Assembly (NCBI GenBank): GCA_002708305.1
Contig: PANE01000017.1
Span: forward strand, 11,847 to 69,520
From: Rhodospirillaceae bacterium
Lineage (GTDB): Bacteria > Pseudomonadota > Alphaproteobacteria > Thalassobaculales > Thalassobaculaceae
Direction of reading: 5' to 3'
DNA length: 57,674 nucleotides
Part shown: one piece after another, positions 1-8,800 of the stretch
Layout of the letters: every line of letters begins with the position of its first letter
Position numbering within the stretch: the first letter of the stretch is position 1
Program-made: the position numbers and the translations under genes
Notes under the pieces: model-generated
Seen by the model: only the letters and a program-made list of their open reading frames with translations
Database searches by the model: none
What the model was told of the DNA's origin: nothing

Positions 1-215
1 AAGAGGCTGAGAAACTTGCAAAAAAATTAGCAAAAGGGCCCACAAGAGCCTATGGTGCAGTTAAGAAGTTATTGTCAAAAACGTTTGAACAATCATTGGA
101 AGAGCAACTTGAAATTGAGTCCCGTCACATAGCAAAGATGGCTGATTCTGTTGATGGGAGAGAGGGGCTAGATGCATTTCTGAAAAAGCGAAAGCCATCC
201 TTTAAAGGGAATTAA
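1..215 (+). CDS. Enoyl-CoA hydratase/isomerase, C-terminal fragment
   Basis: This is the last 70 codons of a crotonase-family protein; the 5' part lies outside the window and the first complete codon is at 3. The visible residues (AKGPTRAYGAVKKLL, then a helix ending DAFLKKRKPSFKGN) are the typical C-terminal trimerisation helices and the FL.KR.P.F.G tail of acyl-CoA hydratases of the PaaG/EchA type. The active-site part is not visible, so substrate cannot be judged. An AT-only hairpin with a T-run follows the stop. A second, complete crotonase gene lies at 2163-2951, so this may be the end of an adjacent acyl-CoA degradation operon. Confidence 0.85.
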   Translation, partial: EAEKLAKKLAKGPTRAYGAVKKLLSKTFEQSLEEQLEIESRHIAKMADSVDGREGLDAFLKKRKPSFKGN

Positions 216-218
216 TTC

Positions 219-240
219 ATTTAAACATTTTAAATTTTTT
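219..240 (+). terminator. Weak AT-rich intrinsic terminator
   Basis: A 7-bp perfect stem (ATTTAAA at 219-225 and TTTAAAT at 229-235) with a 3-base loop is followed by six T residues, three bases after the stop of the truncated hydratase gene. The stem has no G-C pair, so it would be weak. Position and T-run make it the best candidate end of that transcript. Confidence 0.4.
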
Positions 241-278
241 ATTGCGCCAAGACATCTTTCTCTATTTGCTCTCGAAAA

Positions 279-866
279 CTACAATAGCTTTGCAGTAGAT
301 GCCCCATCTAGTGCACCGAATACTATACTTGCACAATTAGTAAAAATTTCATGTACCTTGTGATCTTTTATTGTGTAGGTGTTGCGAGCTTGAGAAGCGG
401 TGATAAATTGTCCGATAAAATTACCCCGACAGAACATTGGACTATACATTGCGGATCCCATGCGAGCCGTCTTTAGAATTTGTTTAAAATCTGGGTGTTC
501 ATCAGTATTGGATAAGAGAAGTGATTTCTTATTTTTTACCACCCAGCCTGGATGACCAATATTGTCCGGTATAGACAGTCTGTGTTGTTCTTTTGGGAAA
601 CCTTGTTCGGCGAAAAGACAGCTTTCTTGTTTTTGTGGTATGTGAAGAAAAAAACCTGCGATAGAAAATTGAGATTCGCCTTCTTTTAGATTGCCTGGAA
701 TTTGGGCGGCGGATGAGTCCCCTAATATTCTTGTTGCTGCGAGACTAAAGGCCTTAAGCACAGTTTCAACATTACCTCCAGATTGAGCAAGTATCATTAA
801 TTGATTGAGTTGGTAGAGTTGTACGGAGTTGATTTGTGGAGATTTTGAAGATGGCTTATCTGTCAT
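279..866 (-). CDS. GAF-domain protein, probable small-molecule or redox sensor
   Basis: A protein of about 195 residues. A helix near the N-terminus (LYQLNQLMILAQ) leads into a single GAF-like domain with the usual IGHPGWVVKNKKSLLLSNTDEHPDF segment and a C-terminal helix. No histidine kinase, cyclase or DNA-binding domain is attached, so it is a stand-alone sensor or regulator, and the ligand is unknown. The reading frame can extend upstream to a TTG at 887; I chose the ATG at 866 because the sequence in between adds only seven residues. It is transcribed divergently from the flavin oxidoreductase at 1056. An inverted repeat (892-910) sits just upstream. Confidence 0.7.
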   Translation of the reverse strand: MTDKPSSKSPQINSVQLYQLNQLMILAQSGGNVETVLKAFSLAATRILGDSSAAQIPGNLKEGESQFSIAGFFLHIPQKQESCLFAEQGFPKEQHRLSIPDNIGHPGWVVKNKKSLLLSNTDEHPDFKQILKTARMGSAMYSPMFCRGNFIGQFITASQARNTYTIKDHKVHEIFTNCASIVFGALDGASTAKLL

Positions 867-891
867 AGTAGGTATCCATTTAATCAAACTG

Positions 892-910
892 GTAAAACTA
901 ATGGTTTTAC
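892..910. promoter_or_regulatory. Inverted repeat GTAAAAC-N5-GTTTTAC in a divergent intergenic region
   Basis: The sequence shows a perfect 7-bp inverted repeat, GTAAAAC (892-898) and GTTTTAC (904-910), directly followed by an A-run. It lies between the GAF gene (minus) and the oxidoreductase gene (plus). On neither strand does a T-run follow the hairpin, so it is not an obvious terminator. A dimeric repressor site is possible, but no partner protein is identified. Confidence 0.3.
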
Positions 911-1055
911 AAAAAAAAAATTAAATTTAGAAAGTGATTTTAGATTGGATCAGATATGTGAAGCACTACAGAAGCGTATTATGTTTATCTTCATAAAATA
1001 GTTTAACATCAAGTTGTTTGTCGATTTAAATTGTGATTGAAAAGGAAACTAGTAA

Positions 1056-2135
1056 GTGACGGGCAAGTGTCAGAATCTAAAATTTGGTTTTACCGCAGCA
1101 GCCACATCAGCAGATACAGAGTGCAGTAGCGATGGTGAACGATACGGTCAAATGCTCACAGATTGTAAGCTTGGGTTCGAGTTAGGGTATGATTGTGCCT
1201 GGGTTTTAGAACATCATTTCACCGATTATTTTCCGACACCTAGCCCAATAGTTGTGATGTCACATTTGGCAGCAGCGTTTCCTGGCTTATCTTTGGGCTC
1301 GTGTGTTCTGGTTTTACCTTGGTATAACCCCTTACGGCTTGCCGAAGAAATATCCATGTTGAGTCATTTTTGTAAGGGGGATTTGCATCTAGCTTTTGGC
1401 CGTGGAACGGCAAAAATCGAATATGATGCTTACGGTATTGATATGTCGTCAGCCAAAGAGCGTTTTAAAGAAGCGATAAGAATTATCAATCAGGCCTTAT
1501 TGGGTGAGCCCTTTGAGTTTAAGGGAGATTTTTATGAGGTTGGGCGAAAAGTAGCGATAAGACCAACACCTAATCGGGAGAAAATTCATTTTTATGGGGC
1601 AGTGGGGAGTAAAGAAAGTGCGGCGGGAAACGCAGATATGGGGATGCCTATTCTACTAAATACGCAATTTCCCCCCCATATGTTAAAAAAAGTCACAACT
1701 GGATGGCAAGCAAGAGCCGATGAAATAGGTTTTGTGGCGGCTGGCGATCGTCCAATTTCGACTAATTGTGTGGTAGCAGATAGTGACGAAGAGGCGCGTG
1801 AGGTTGCCAGAGGATATATGGCATCATTTTTTGCTCTTCAAGCAGATCATTATGAGGCAGATGCGGATCACTGGAAAGATATTGAGGGATATAAACAGTT
1901 TTCAAAGACGTTTGGAAATTTGAGAAAGATGGCTGATCCAGCAAATTTGGATGGGTTTCTGGATAATCAGTTGATTGGATCCCCTAGCACTATTGCAGGA
2001 AAATTAGAAGAGTATCGAGACCTTGGTTTCAATCATTTTATTCTTAACTGCGCGCGTGAAGGCTGGCCTGCAGAGTTGAGGAAAATTACTATGCAACGAT
2101 TTGCTAAAGAAATTGCCCCTGGGTTCAAAAATTGA
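1056..2135 (+). CDS. Luciferase-like (LLM class) flavin-dependent oxidoreductase
   Basis: A 359-residue TIM-barrel protein of the bacterial luciferase/alkanesulfonate monooxygenase superfamily, which uses FMN or F420. Visible landmarks are the WVLEHHF strand-loop near residue 50, the GRGTAKIEYDAYGID motif near 115-130 and the C-terminal GSPSTIAGKLEEYRDLGFNHF motif that closes the barrel. The start is a GTG with AAAGGAA eight bases upstream; no ATG fits better. It is the first gene of a same-strand run with the hydratase at 2163, another LLM enzyme at 3019, the VOC protein at 3898 and the racemase-like protein at 4675. The substrate is unknown; monooxygenation of an organic acid or heterocycle is a guess from the cluster. 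Confidence 0.85.
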   Translation: MTGKCQNLKFGFTAAATSADTECSSDGERYGQMLTDCKLGFELGYDCAWVLEHHFTDYFPTPSPIVVMSHLAAAFPGLSLGSCVLVLPWYNPLRLAEEISMLSHFCKGDLHLAFGRGTAKIEYDAYGIDMSSAKERFKEAIRIINQALLGEPFEFKGDFYEVGRKVAIRPTPNREKIHFYGAVGSKESAAGNADMGMPILLNTQFPPHMLKKVTTGWQARADEIGFVAAGDRPISTNCVVADSDEEAREVARGYMASFFALQADHYEADADHWKDIEGYKQFSKTFGNLRKMADPANLDGFLDNQLIGSPSTIAGKLEEYRDLGFNHFILNCAREGWPAELRKITMQRFAKEIAPGFKN

Positions 2136-2162
2136 ATTTACAAGTATTGGGTTGACCTAGCT

Positions 2163-2951
2163 ATGACTTACAAAAATCTCATTGTTGAATATCGGAATGA
2201 AATAGCCACAATAAGCTTCAACAGAGCTAATAGGGCTAATGCTTTAAACTATGATTTAATTTATGAGATTGAAGCAGTAGCATTATCTTTTCGTGATGAT
2301 ATCGACACTAGAGTGGTGGTTTTTACGGGGCTAGGAAAGAATTTTTGTGCTGGTGCAGATTTAGGCGATCCGGGGATTGGATATTCTGGACCGTTAATTC
2401 AGAGACGTCGACGGCGTAGAATAGGGGAAAGGGCTATTCAGGCAATTCTAGAGATGGATCAAATTACGATAGCGGCATGGAATGGAGCAGCTGCAGGTGG
2501 TGGTGGCTGTCTAGCGATGGCCATGGATTTTAGACTAGGCACAAAAGATAGCTTGTTATTTTTTCCTGAGGTTGATTTAGGTTTAAACCTAATGTGGCGG
2601 GCGATGCCTTTATGTGTCAGTTTAGTTGGACCAGCCAGGGCAAAAAGATTGATGGTTGGTGGTGAACGTATTATGGGTAAAAAGTTGCTCGATTGGGGCG
2701 TATTAGATGAGGTTGTTTCACCAAATACGTTAATGCAAAAGACTTATGAAATGGCAGAGTTTTATGCTGGAAAGCCTCATATAGCAGCTCAAATGATTAA
2801 GCGCAGTATTAATAGTTATACGACCGCTTTGGATAAAGCGATCATGCATTCCGATGTAGATCAGTTTCTTTTAGCTCAATCTACGGATGATCATTCAATT
2901 GCAGCTGAGGCCTACCGGGATAAAAAAAAGCCAAACCTTAAGGGAGATTAA
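2163..2951 (+). CDS. Enoyl-CoA hydratase/isomerase family protein
   Basis: A 262-residue crotonase-fold protein of normal length. The two oxyanion-hole segments are visible (FCAGADLG at about 61-68 and AAAGGGGCLAMAMDFRLG at about 119-136), as is the PEVDLGL segment that usually carries a catalytic acid. The crotonase family hydrates, isomerises or cleaves acyl-CoA esters, and the exact reaction cannot be told. An unusual run of six arginines (residues 81-86) sits in the variable loop after the first oxyanion segment, where CoA phosphates are often bound. It lies 27 bases after the LLM oxidoreductase, on the same strand. Confidence 0.85.
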   Translation: MTYKNLIVEYRNEIATISFNRANRANALNYDLIYEIEAVALSFRDDIDTRVVVFTGLGKNFCAGADLGDPGIGYSGPLIQRRRRRRIGERAIQAILEMDQITIAAWNGAAAGGGGCLAMAMDFRLGTKDSLLFFPEVDLGLNLMWRAMPLCVSLVGPARAKRLMVGGERIMGKKLLDWGVLDEVVSPNTLMQKTYEMAEFYAGKPHIAAQMIKRSINSYTTALDKAIMHSDVDQFLLAQSTDDHSIAAEAYRDKKKPNLKGD

Positions 2952-3018
2952 GAATGATAAGAATTTTATATATCAGAAATAAAAATGGATTTTAGTTAAA
3001 CTAATAAGGAGAAAGTTT

Positions 3019-3888
3019 ATGAAATTAGGCCTTTCTTTTCCACAAACGGAAATTGGTACTGATCCAGTAAAGATAAAGGACTTTATTCAAACTGCTGAGG
3101 GTCTGGGCTATGACTTTATAACGTTTGTAGATCATGTGCTTGGAGAGGAAGCGCCGCGTGGGGCTAGTTTTGCTGGAAACTATACGCGTGATTATATGTT
3201 TCATGAGGTGATGGTTCTGATGGGATATGCTGCCGCAGTTACAAAGACGATAGGCCTGGGAACAGCTGTGATGATATTACCTCAGAGGCAGGCGGTACTT
3301 GTTGCAAAGCAGTCTGCGGAAGTAGACCTTCTATCCGGTGGACGAATGCGATTAGGCGTCGGTTTAGGCTGGAATAAGGTTGAGTACGATGGCCTTGGTA
3401 TGTCGTTTAAAAATCGAGCTAAGCGCTTCAGTGAACAGATAGAGGTGATGCGAGAGCTATGGTCGAATAGGGTTGTCGAATACAGAGGAGAGTTCCACAG
3501 CTTTGATAGTGCAGGTATAAATCCAGAACCAATCCAGCGGCCAATACCTGTTTGGATAGGCGCAATGAAAGATGTCGCTGTTCGACGTGCGGCTCGTATT
3601 GGCGATGGATGGTTCATGTACCCGCGTCAGGAACCGAGTGATGACGCTCACGAGATGATTTCAATTTATCGGCAGGCTGCTGCTGAGGCAGGCCGAGAGC
3701 CAGATAGTTTGGGTATAAATGCGACAGTTTTTGCCAATCAAGGCTTAGGACCAGATGAATGGCGGTCAATTATGGAAAAATGGAAAGAAATGGGCGTAAA
3801 TGAATTCACTTTCCGCACAGCAGAATCAGATCTGAAAAATTTAGAAGCTCATATGAATGCTATAAAAGAAATGGCAGAGGTTAGATAG
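3019..3888 (+). CDS. LLM class oxidoreductase, probably F420-type
   Basis: A 289-residue luciferase-family TIM barrel. It starts MKLGLSFPQTEIG, with an AAGGAG ribosome-binding site about 6-11 bases before the ATG. It carries the VDHVLG strand, the LLSGGRMRLGVGLGWNKVEYDGLG motif near residues 105-130 and the RPIPVWIGAM..VAVRRAARIGDGWF motif near 175-200 that is common in F420-dependent members. It differs clearly from the LLM protein at 1056, so the cluster holds two distinct enzymes of this class. Cofactor choice (FMN or F420) is inference; no F420 biosynthesis gene is in the window. Confidence 0.85.
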   Translation: MKLGLSFPQTEIGTDPVKIKDFIQTAEGLGYDFITFVDHVLGEEAPRGASFAGNYTRDYMFHEVMVLMGYAAAVTKTIGLGTAVMILPQRQAVLVAKQSAEVDLLSGGRMRLGVGLGWNKVEYDGLGMSFKNRAKRFSEQIEVMRELWSNRVVEYRGEFHSFDSAGINPEPIQRPIPVWIGAMKDVAVRRAARIGDGWFMYPRQEPSDDAHEMISIYRQAAAEAGREPDSLGINATVFANQGLGPDEWRSIMEKWKEMGVNEFTFRTAESDLKNLEAHMNAIKEMAEVR

Positions 3889-3897
3889 GGGAAAAAA

Positions 3898-4662
3898 ATG
3901 CGATTAGATCATGTCGTTATTAATGTAAGAGCAGATATGGATGTTGCCGAGGCAACATTTCGTGATCTTGACTTCACTGTTACACCTCGGGGTTATCATA
4001 CGTTGGGGTCCATTAATCATCTGATGATATTCGAAACTGACTATTTAGAATTAATTGGTATTCCCGAGGGGAGAGAGACAAGGCGTGCCGATTTACTAAC
4101 CGCTCCTCTAGGAATCAATGGTCTAGTATTTAAAAGCGAAGATGTTGATGTAACGTTTAACCATCTAAAAGAATTAGGGATGGATGGTGAGCCCCCCAGA
4201 TCTTTTAGTCGGCCTGTTGAAGTCAATCAGAAGACCGTTGATGCTAAATTTAGGACTGTATCGGTGAGGCCGGATGTTTTTCCGGAAGGACGAGTTTACT
4301 TTTGCGAACACGGTACACCCGAGCTTGTTTGGAGAAAAGAGTGGCAAAACCATAAAAATAGAACCACTGCCGTGACAGAAATAGTAGTTGTTACGAATAA
4401 TGTTGCGGGAACTACCACGAATTATACCAACTTAGTTAATAGCAAAGCTGAAATACAGAGTAGCGATCTTGCTAATATTGTAACCGACGATGTGCTGCTT
4501 ACCATTTATTCGCCAGAGCGATATCATGACCGTTATGGAGAAGCGGGTTCAGATCTAGGCGATAGGGGATCTATGTTTGGAGCATTAGTTTTTAAAAGCG
4601 AAGAGAAGTCAAATATCATACGCTTACCAAATTACGACGCTCTATTAGAATTTAAAAACTAG
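3898..4662 (+). CDS. VOC-superfamily (glyoxalase-like domain) protein
   Basis: A 254-residue protein opening with MRLDHVVINVRADMDVAEATFRDLDFTVTPRG, the standard first beta-alpha-beta module of the vicinal oxygen chelate fold, with a metal-ligand-type His5. The segment INHLMIFETDYLELIG (about 41-56) supplies further candidate ligands. A second, weaker module covers about residues 155-250. The pattern resembles the Glyoxalase_3 group, whose members include isomerases, lyases and dioxygenases. It starts nine bases after the LLM gene and ends 12 bases before the racemase-like gene, so co-transcription is likely. Its reaction is not known. Confidence 0.75.
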   Translation: MRLDHVVINVRADMDVAEATFRDLDFTVTPRGYHTLGSINHLMIFETDYLELIGIPEGRETRRADLLTAPLGINGLVFKSEDVDVTFNHLKELGMDGEPPRSFSRPVEVNQKTVDAKFRTVSVRPDVFPEGRVYFCEHGTPELVWRKEWQNHKNRTTAVTEIVVVTNNVAGTTTNYTNLVNSKAEIQSSDLANIVTDDVLLTIYSPERYHDRYGEAGSDLGDRGSMFGALVFKSEEKSNIIRLPNYDALLEFKN

Positions 4663-4674
4663 AAATAAAAGTAG

Positions 4675-5847
4675 ATGCTTATCAGTGGGGATGATACGCG
4701 GTTTGGGACGCATCCGGCGTGGATGGAAATAGATGCACAAGCCTTACGACATAATTTAAAGCAAATACGAAAGCGTGCTGCTTCAAATGTAATGGTAATT
4801 GGTTCCGTCAAGGCTAATGGTTATGGGCATGGCGTTTTACCAATTTGTAAAATTTTAGAAGAGGCTGGGGTTGACATGTTAACCACGGGCTCTTTTTCTG
4901 ATGCTAGAATTCTTAGAAATGAAGGGATTACTACTCCAATTGTAATGCTAGGAGGAGCATTGCCTGTAGGAATTAGTGAGTTAGTCCAAGAAAAAGTTAT
5001 ACCAACTATATATAATATTGAAGCCGCTAATGCTGTAGATGTAGCAGCCGGTTCTATGGGTGCCAATGGTAAGATCCCTGTATTCATCAAGGTCGATTGT
5101 GGCATGGGGCGCCTAGGGATCAGTCTAAGCGGAGCCGTCTCCTTCATAGAAAAGGTATCAAAATTAAAAAATTTATGGATACAAGGTCTGTACACACACC
5201 TATCCTTTAAAGATGAAAATGGAATGGCTTTTGCAGAAAAAAGATTGATTTTATTTTATGACCTAATCGGAGAATTAAAAAAACGTGGCCATAACATTCC
5301 AATCACGCAAGCATTAGCAAGTTCTGCGCTAGCGGTGGGGTGGCAAGATCAATGCAGTGCTATATGCCCAGGCCATCTTCTTTACGGCTTGCCATCAATT
5401 GTTTCTCACTTGGGAGATATAGATGAATTTTTACCTGTCTGTAAGAACGTAAGAACGAGAGTAATTCATTTAGCAGATCATCAAAACGACCCAAATCTGC
5501 GCTCGGGGGGCTACCATACCGAAAGATCGTTACCGAAAACTGGGGTGGTGCCATTTGGCTTAAACGATGGAAATCGTTCATTTTCCAAAGATAAAAAACC
5601 TGTAGTTCTGTTCAAGGGGCAGCGTTTGCCTGTTTTAGGAGTTTCTTTAGAGCACCTAACTTTTGAAATGCCAAATAACGTTGCAATTAATTTAGGGGAT
5701 GTAATCACTATTATCGGTAAGTCGGGTAATGACTGCATCGGAATGGAGGAATTTTCAAGCTGGTTCGACAGCACGAGCCTTGAGACTATGTTATCTTTAA
5801 GTAACCGAATGCCAATTATCTTAAGGAATGAGAACTATAATAGGTAA
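4675..5847 (+). CDS. Alanine-racemase-fold PLP protein with altered active site
   Basis: A 390-residue protein with the two-domain architecture of alanine racemase (fold type III PLP enzymes). The PLP lysine is K46 in SVKANGYGHG, R146 in the GMGRLG motif is kept, and THLSFKD and PGHLLYG are recognisable. Two residues that define the racemase chemistry are changed. The family Arg that contacts the pyridine nitrogen (usual form RPG..LYG) is Cys231. The second catalytic base Tyr (usual form GYADG) is Leu296 in PFGLNDG. The later SMD motif is SLE (324-326). It probably binds PLP but is unlikely to be a standard alanine racemase. It closes the plus-strand run and converges on the hydantoinase gene 24 bases away. 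Confidence 0.8.
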   Translation: MLISGDDTRFGTHPAWMEIDAQALRHNLKQIRKRAASNVMVIGSVKANGYGHGVLPICKILEEAGVDMLTTGSFSDARILRNEGITTPIVMLGGALPVGISELVQEKVIPTIYNIEAANAVDVAAGSMGANGKIPVFIKVDCGMGRLGISLSGAVSFIEKVSKLKNLWIQGLYTHLSFKDENGMAFAEKRLILFYDLIGELKKRGHNIPITQALASSALAVGWQDQCSAICPGHLLYGLPSIVSHLGDIDEFLPVCKNVRTRVIHLADHQNDPNLRSGGYHTERSLPKTGVVPFGLNDGNRSFSKDKKPVVLFKGQRLPVLGVSLEHLTFEMPNNVAINLGDVITIIGKSGNDCIGMEEFSSWFDSTSLETMLSLSNRMPIILRNENYNR

Positions 5848-5871
5848 TTATTTTTGTATTATAATTCACTA

Positions 5872-8800
5872 TTATAATGGGTCTCCGAAACCACCGCCAC
5901 CGGGTGTACCTAAAGTGATTATGCTTCCAGGAGAGATAATATGCTGTGTTTTAGGGTCAATTGGTTTACCATTTATTTTGAGAATACCTGTCTCCCCGTC
6001 CCCTCCACCATATAAACCTTTCGCAGGGCTCTTCATGCGCTCAGCTAGAAATGCTAGGATACCGTCCGTCACTCCCGTATATTCTAATTCAACAATTTGT
6101 CCGTCGCCTCCATTATATTTTCCAACTCCTCCTGACCCTTCTCTTAATGCTCTCTTTCTCACTTTTATAGGCAGACGGTTTTCTATCTCTTCTGCCGGTG
6201 TAGATGAGATATTTGAGGGCCAACTAACACAAGATAATCCATCAGCGTCTGCTGAAGCACCCATTCCTCCATTGAAGAAAAATAACCCCGTAATTGGTAT
6301 ACCTATTGCGTTGGTGCCGCTAATATTTACGCACCAAATTGGAGAACCAGCACCCGCTAAAATGCGGTTTGGCGCGACCCTCGATAATGCATCCATTATA
6401 AGCGCGGGGATATAATGTCCAGTTAGAACACGGCTACCAACAGATGCCGGGTGCTGAGGGTTTACTATATTACCTTCTGGAGAAACAACTTTGATTGGTC
6501 TAAGGGCCCCATCATTATTTGGAAGTTCAGGAGCTAAAGCTGATTTAATTGCGTAAGACGTCATTGCGCGCGTATAGCAAAGGGGGCAGTTTACTGCTTT
6601 AGATACTTGCTTCGAGGATCCGGAGTAATCAACTTCTATTGTATCGTCTTTAATTATGACTTCCACTACTATTTCAATTGGTTGTTCAGACAGTCCATCA
6701 GTGGTGACTGATGATTTATATACACCATCGGGTAAGCTTTTTATTTCTTTCCGGGTTGCTTGTTCTGTCCTTCGACATACGGCTTCGGATAATTCGGATA
6801 AATTACCGAGCTGATAAGTATTTATAAGGTCGTTTATGCGCCGTGCCATAGTATCCAGTGCACCAAGTTGGGCTTCTAGGTCCCCCTCAACTTGATCAGC
6901 TACGCGAACGTTCTTTCTTAGCATAGACATTAAAGTTTCATTGACTTCACCCGCATCAATGAGCTTTAACATAGGTATTTGCAACCCTTCCTCGTAAACT
7001 TCTCTTGGTTCGGGAGATCTGATTTTTCCACCAATATCTGGGGCGTGGGCAGTACTCGCTGAGAACCCTATTAATTCGTTGTTATTGAATAGTGGTTTGC
7101 AGACACTGATGTCAGGTAAATGGCCTGTCCCAAGATAAGGGTCGTTGGTGATAAGGACATCTCCAGGTGACAAATTTTCCGACGAAAAATAATTGATAAA
7201 ATGTTTTACTGTATCAGGTAATGTGCCAATAAATGAAGGAATACTGTCAGAAGCTTGCGCCAGAGCATTCCCATCGGAGTCGGTTATAACACAAGAGAAA
7301 TCATAGGATTCGCGAACAACTGTGGAGAAAGAGGAACGTAGTAGAGATGCAGCAGCTTCGTCAGCTGCCGCGATAACCTTGTTCCAAAGAATTTCTAGAT
7401 GTATCGGATCGTCTATTTTGGCTAAAGGTCTTTTAGTCTGACTATCGTCATTTCCTATCTCAATAATTAAATTACCAACGGGATCAATTTTAACACTTGT
7501 ATTGTGAGGCAGTACTGTCGTTGATTGACCTTCCTCTATTATCGCGGGCCCCTTGATGTTTTGGCCGGGTCTAAGTGCTTGTCGGTTAAAAACATTTACT
7601 TCCCTATATAATTCTTCTCCAGGCAAAAGAATTTCCCGGGTCTTATTTATAATACCAGTTTCACCTTGGCTGCCTAATTTTGGTTGTAAATCTTCTTCTG
7701 TCGTTGTGGCTTGGACCTCCACTCTCGCAGTAATGAATTCTACCAACACATTTTCAAAGCATCGCCCATAAGTTATTTGGTGGGCATTATTAAACGCATC
7801 ATTTATGGCTTGAAGTGGGGTGCTTGAAAGTAGTGCGCCTGTGATATCTACAACTAGTACCGCTCCTTGCCCGGAATATCTCAATTCAGCTAAACGGCGT
7901 TTCGAAATTTTAGATGTTTTGATAGATTGTGATATGATTTGAGCAGCTTCATCTTCAAGCTTTGAAAATAAGCCTTCTAATTCTTTTGATTCTATGTCCT
8001 GTATAATTCTTCCAACACTAATGCTCCTATCTACACGAGCCGGTGCAAGGGTCAGTCCTAAAGCAGACGCAACTCCAGCAGCTGGAGGAATAATAACTCG
8101 GCTAATTCCAAGACGCTCGGCTACGGCACAGGCATGTACAGGAGCGGCACCTCCGGTTGCATACAGTGCATAATCTCTGGGGTCACGACCTTTTTTTGCT
8201 AGATGAACTTGTGCAGCCATTGCCATGTTTTCACATACTACTTGATGAATGCCTAACGCTATATTACTGGACGAAACTTTAAATGCTCTACCAAGAGCTT
8301 CCAGTGCTACTACTGATTTTGGCATATTGATACTCAAAGTACCTTCGGAAAAACCCGACGCGTCTAAATATCCCAGATGCAAGTCGGCGTCCGTGACAGT
8401 AACATCAACGCCGCCACGATCGTAACAAACAGGCCCAGGAACTGACCCGGCGCTTTTGGGCCCCACTTTTAACAGATCAAGGCTATCTTTTTTGGCTATA
8501 CTACCACCACCCGCACCGATCTCGACCAACTCCACGGTTGTTATACGGACTGGGAGCCCGCTGCCAGGAGCAAATCGACGTTCTCTAGCAGCCTCAAAAG
8601 AAAAAGTCACTTCTGGACTGCCATCATCCACAATGGCAAGCTTTGCCGTTGTGCCTCCCATGTCAAAAGCCAAAAGTCTATTTTCTCCAGCCTTTCCACC
8701 TATCAAGGCTGCGGAGAGTGCACCAGCGGCAGGACCTGACTCTAATAATTGGACAGGCCTTCTTTTCGCTTCATCTAAATGGGTAAGTCCACCGTTAGAC

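Noticed and set aside
5858-5878. AT-only inverted repeat ATTATAAT-N5-ATTATAAT between the racemase-like and hydantoinase genes
   Set aside because: It is self-palindromic AT sequence expected by chance in this composition, and no clean T-run follows on either strand.
5828-6415. 195-codon open frame on the plus strand over the 3' end of the hydantoinase gene
   Set aside because: It is antisense to well-conserved HyuB sequence, has a proline-rich composition typical of a shadow frame, and has no ribosome-binding site or family features.
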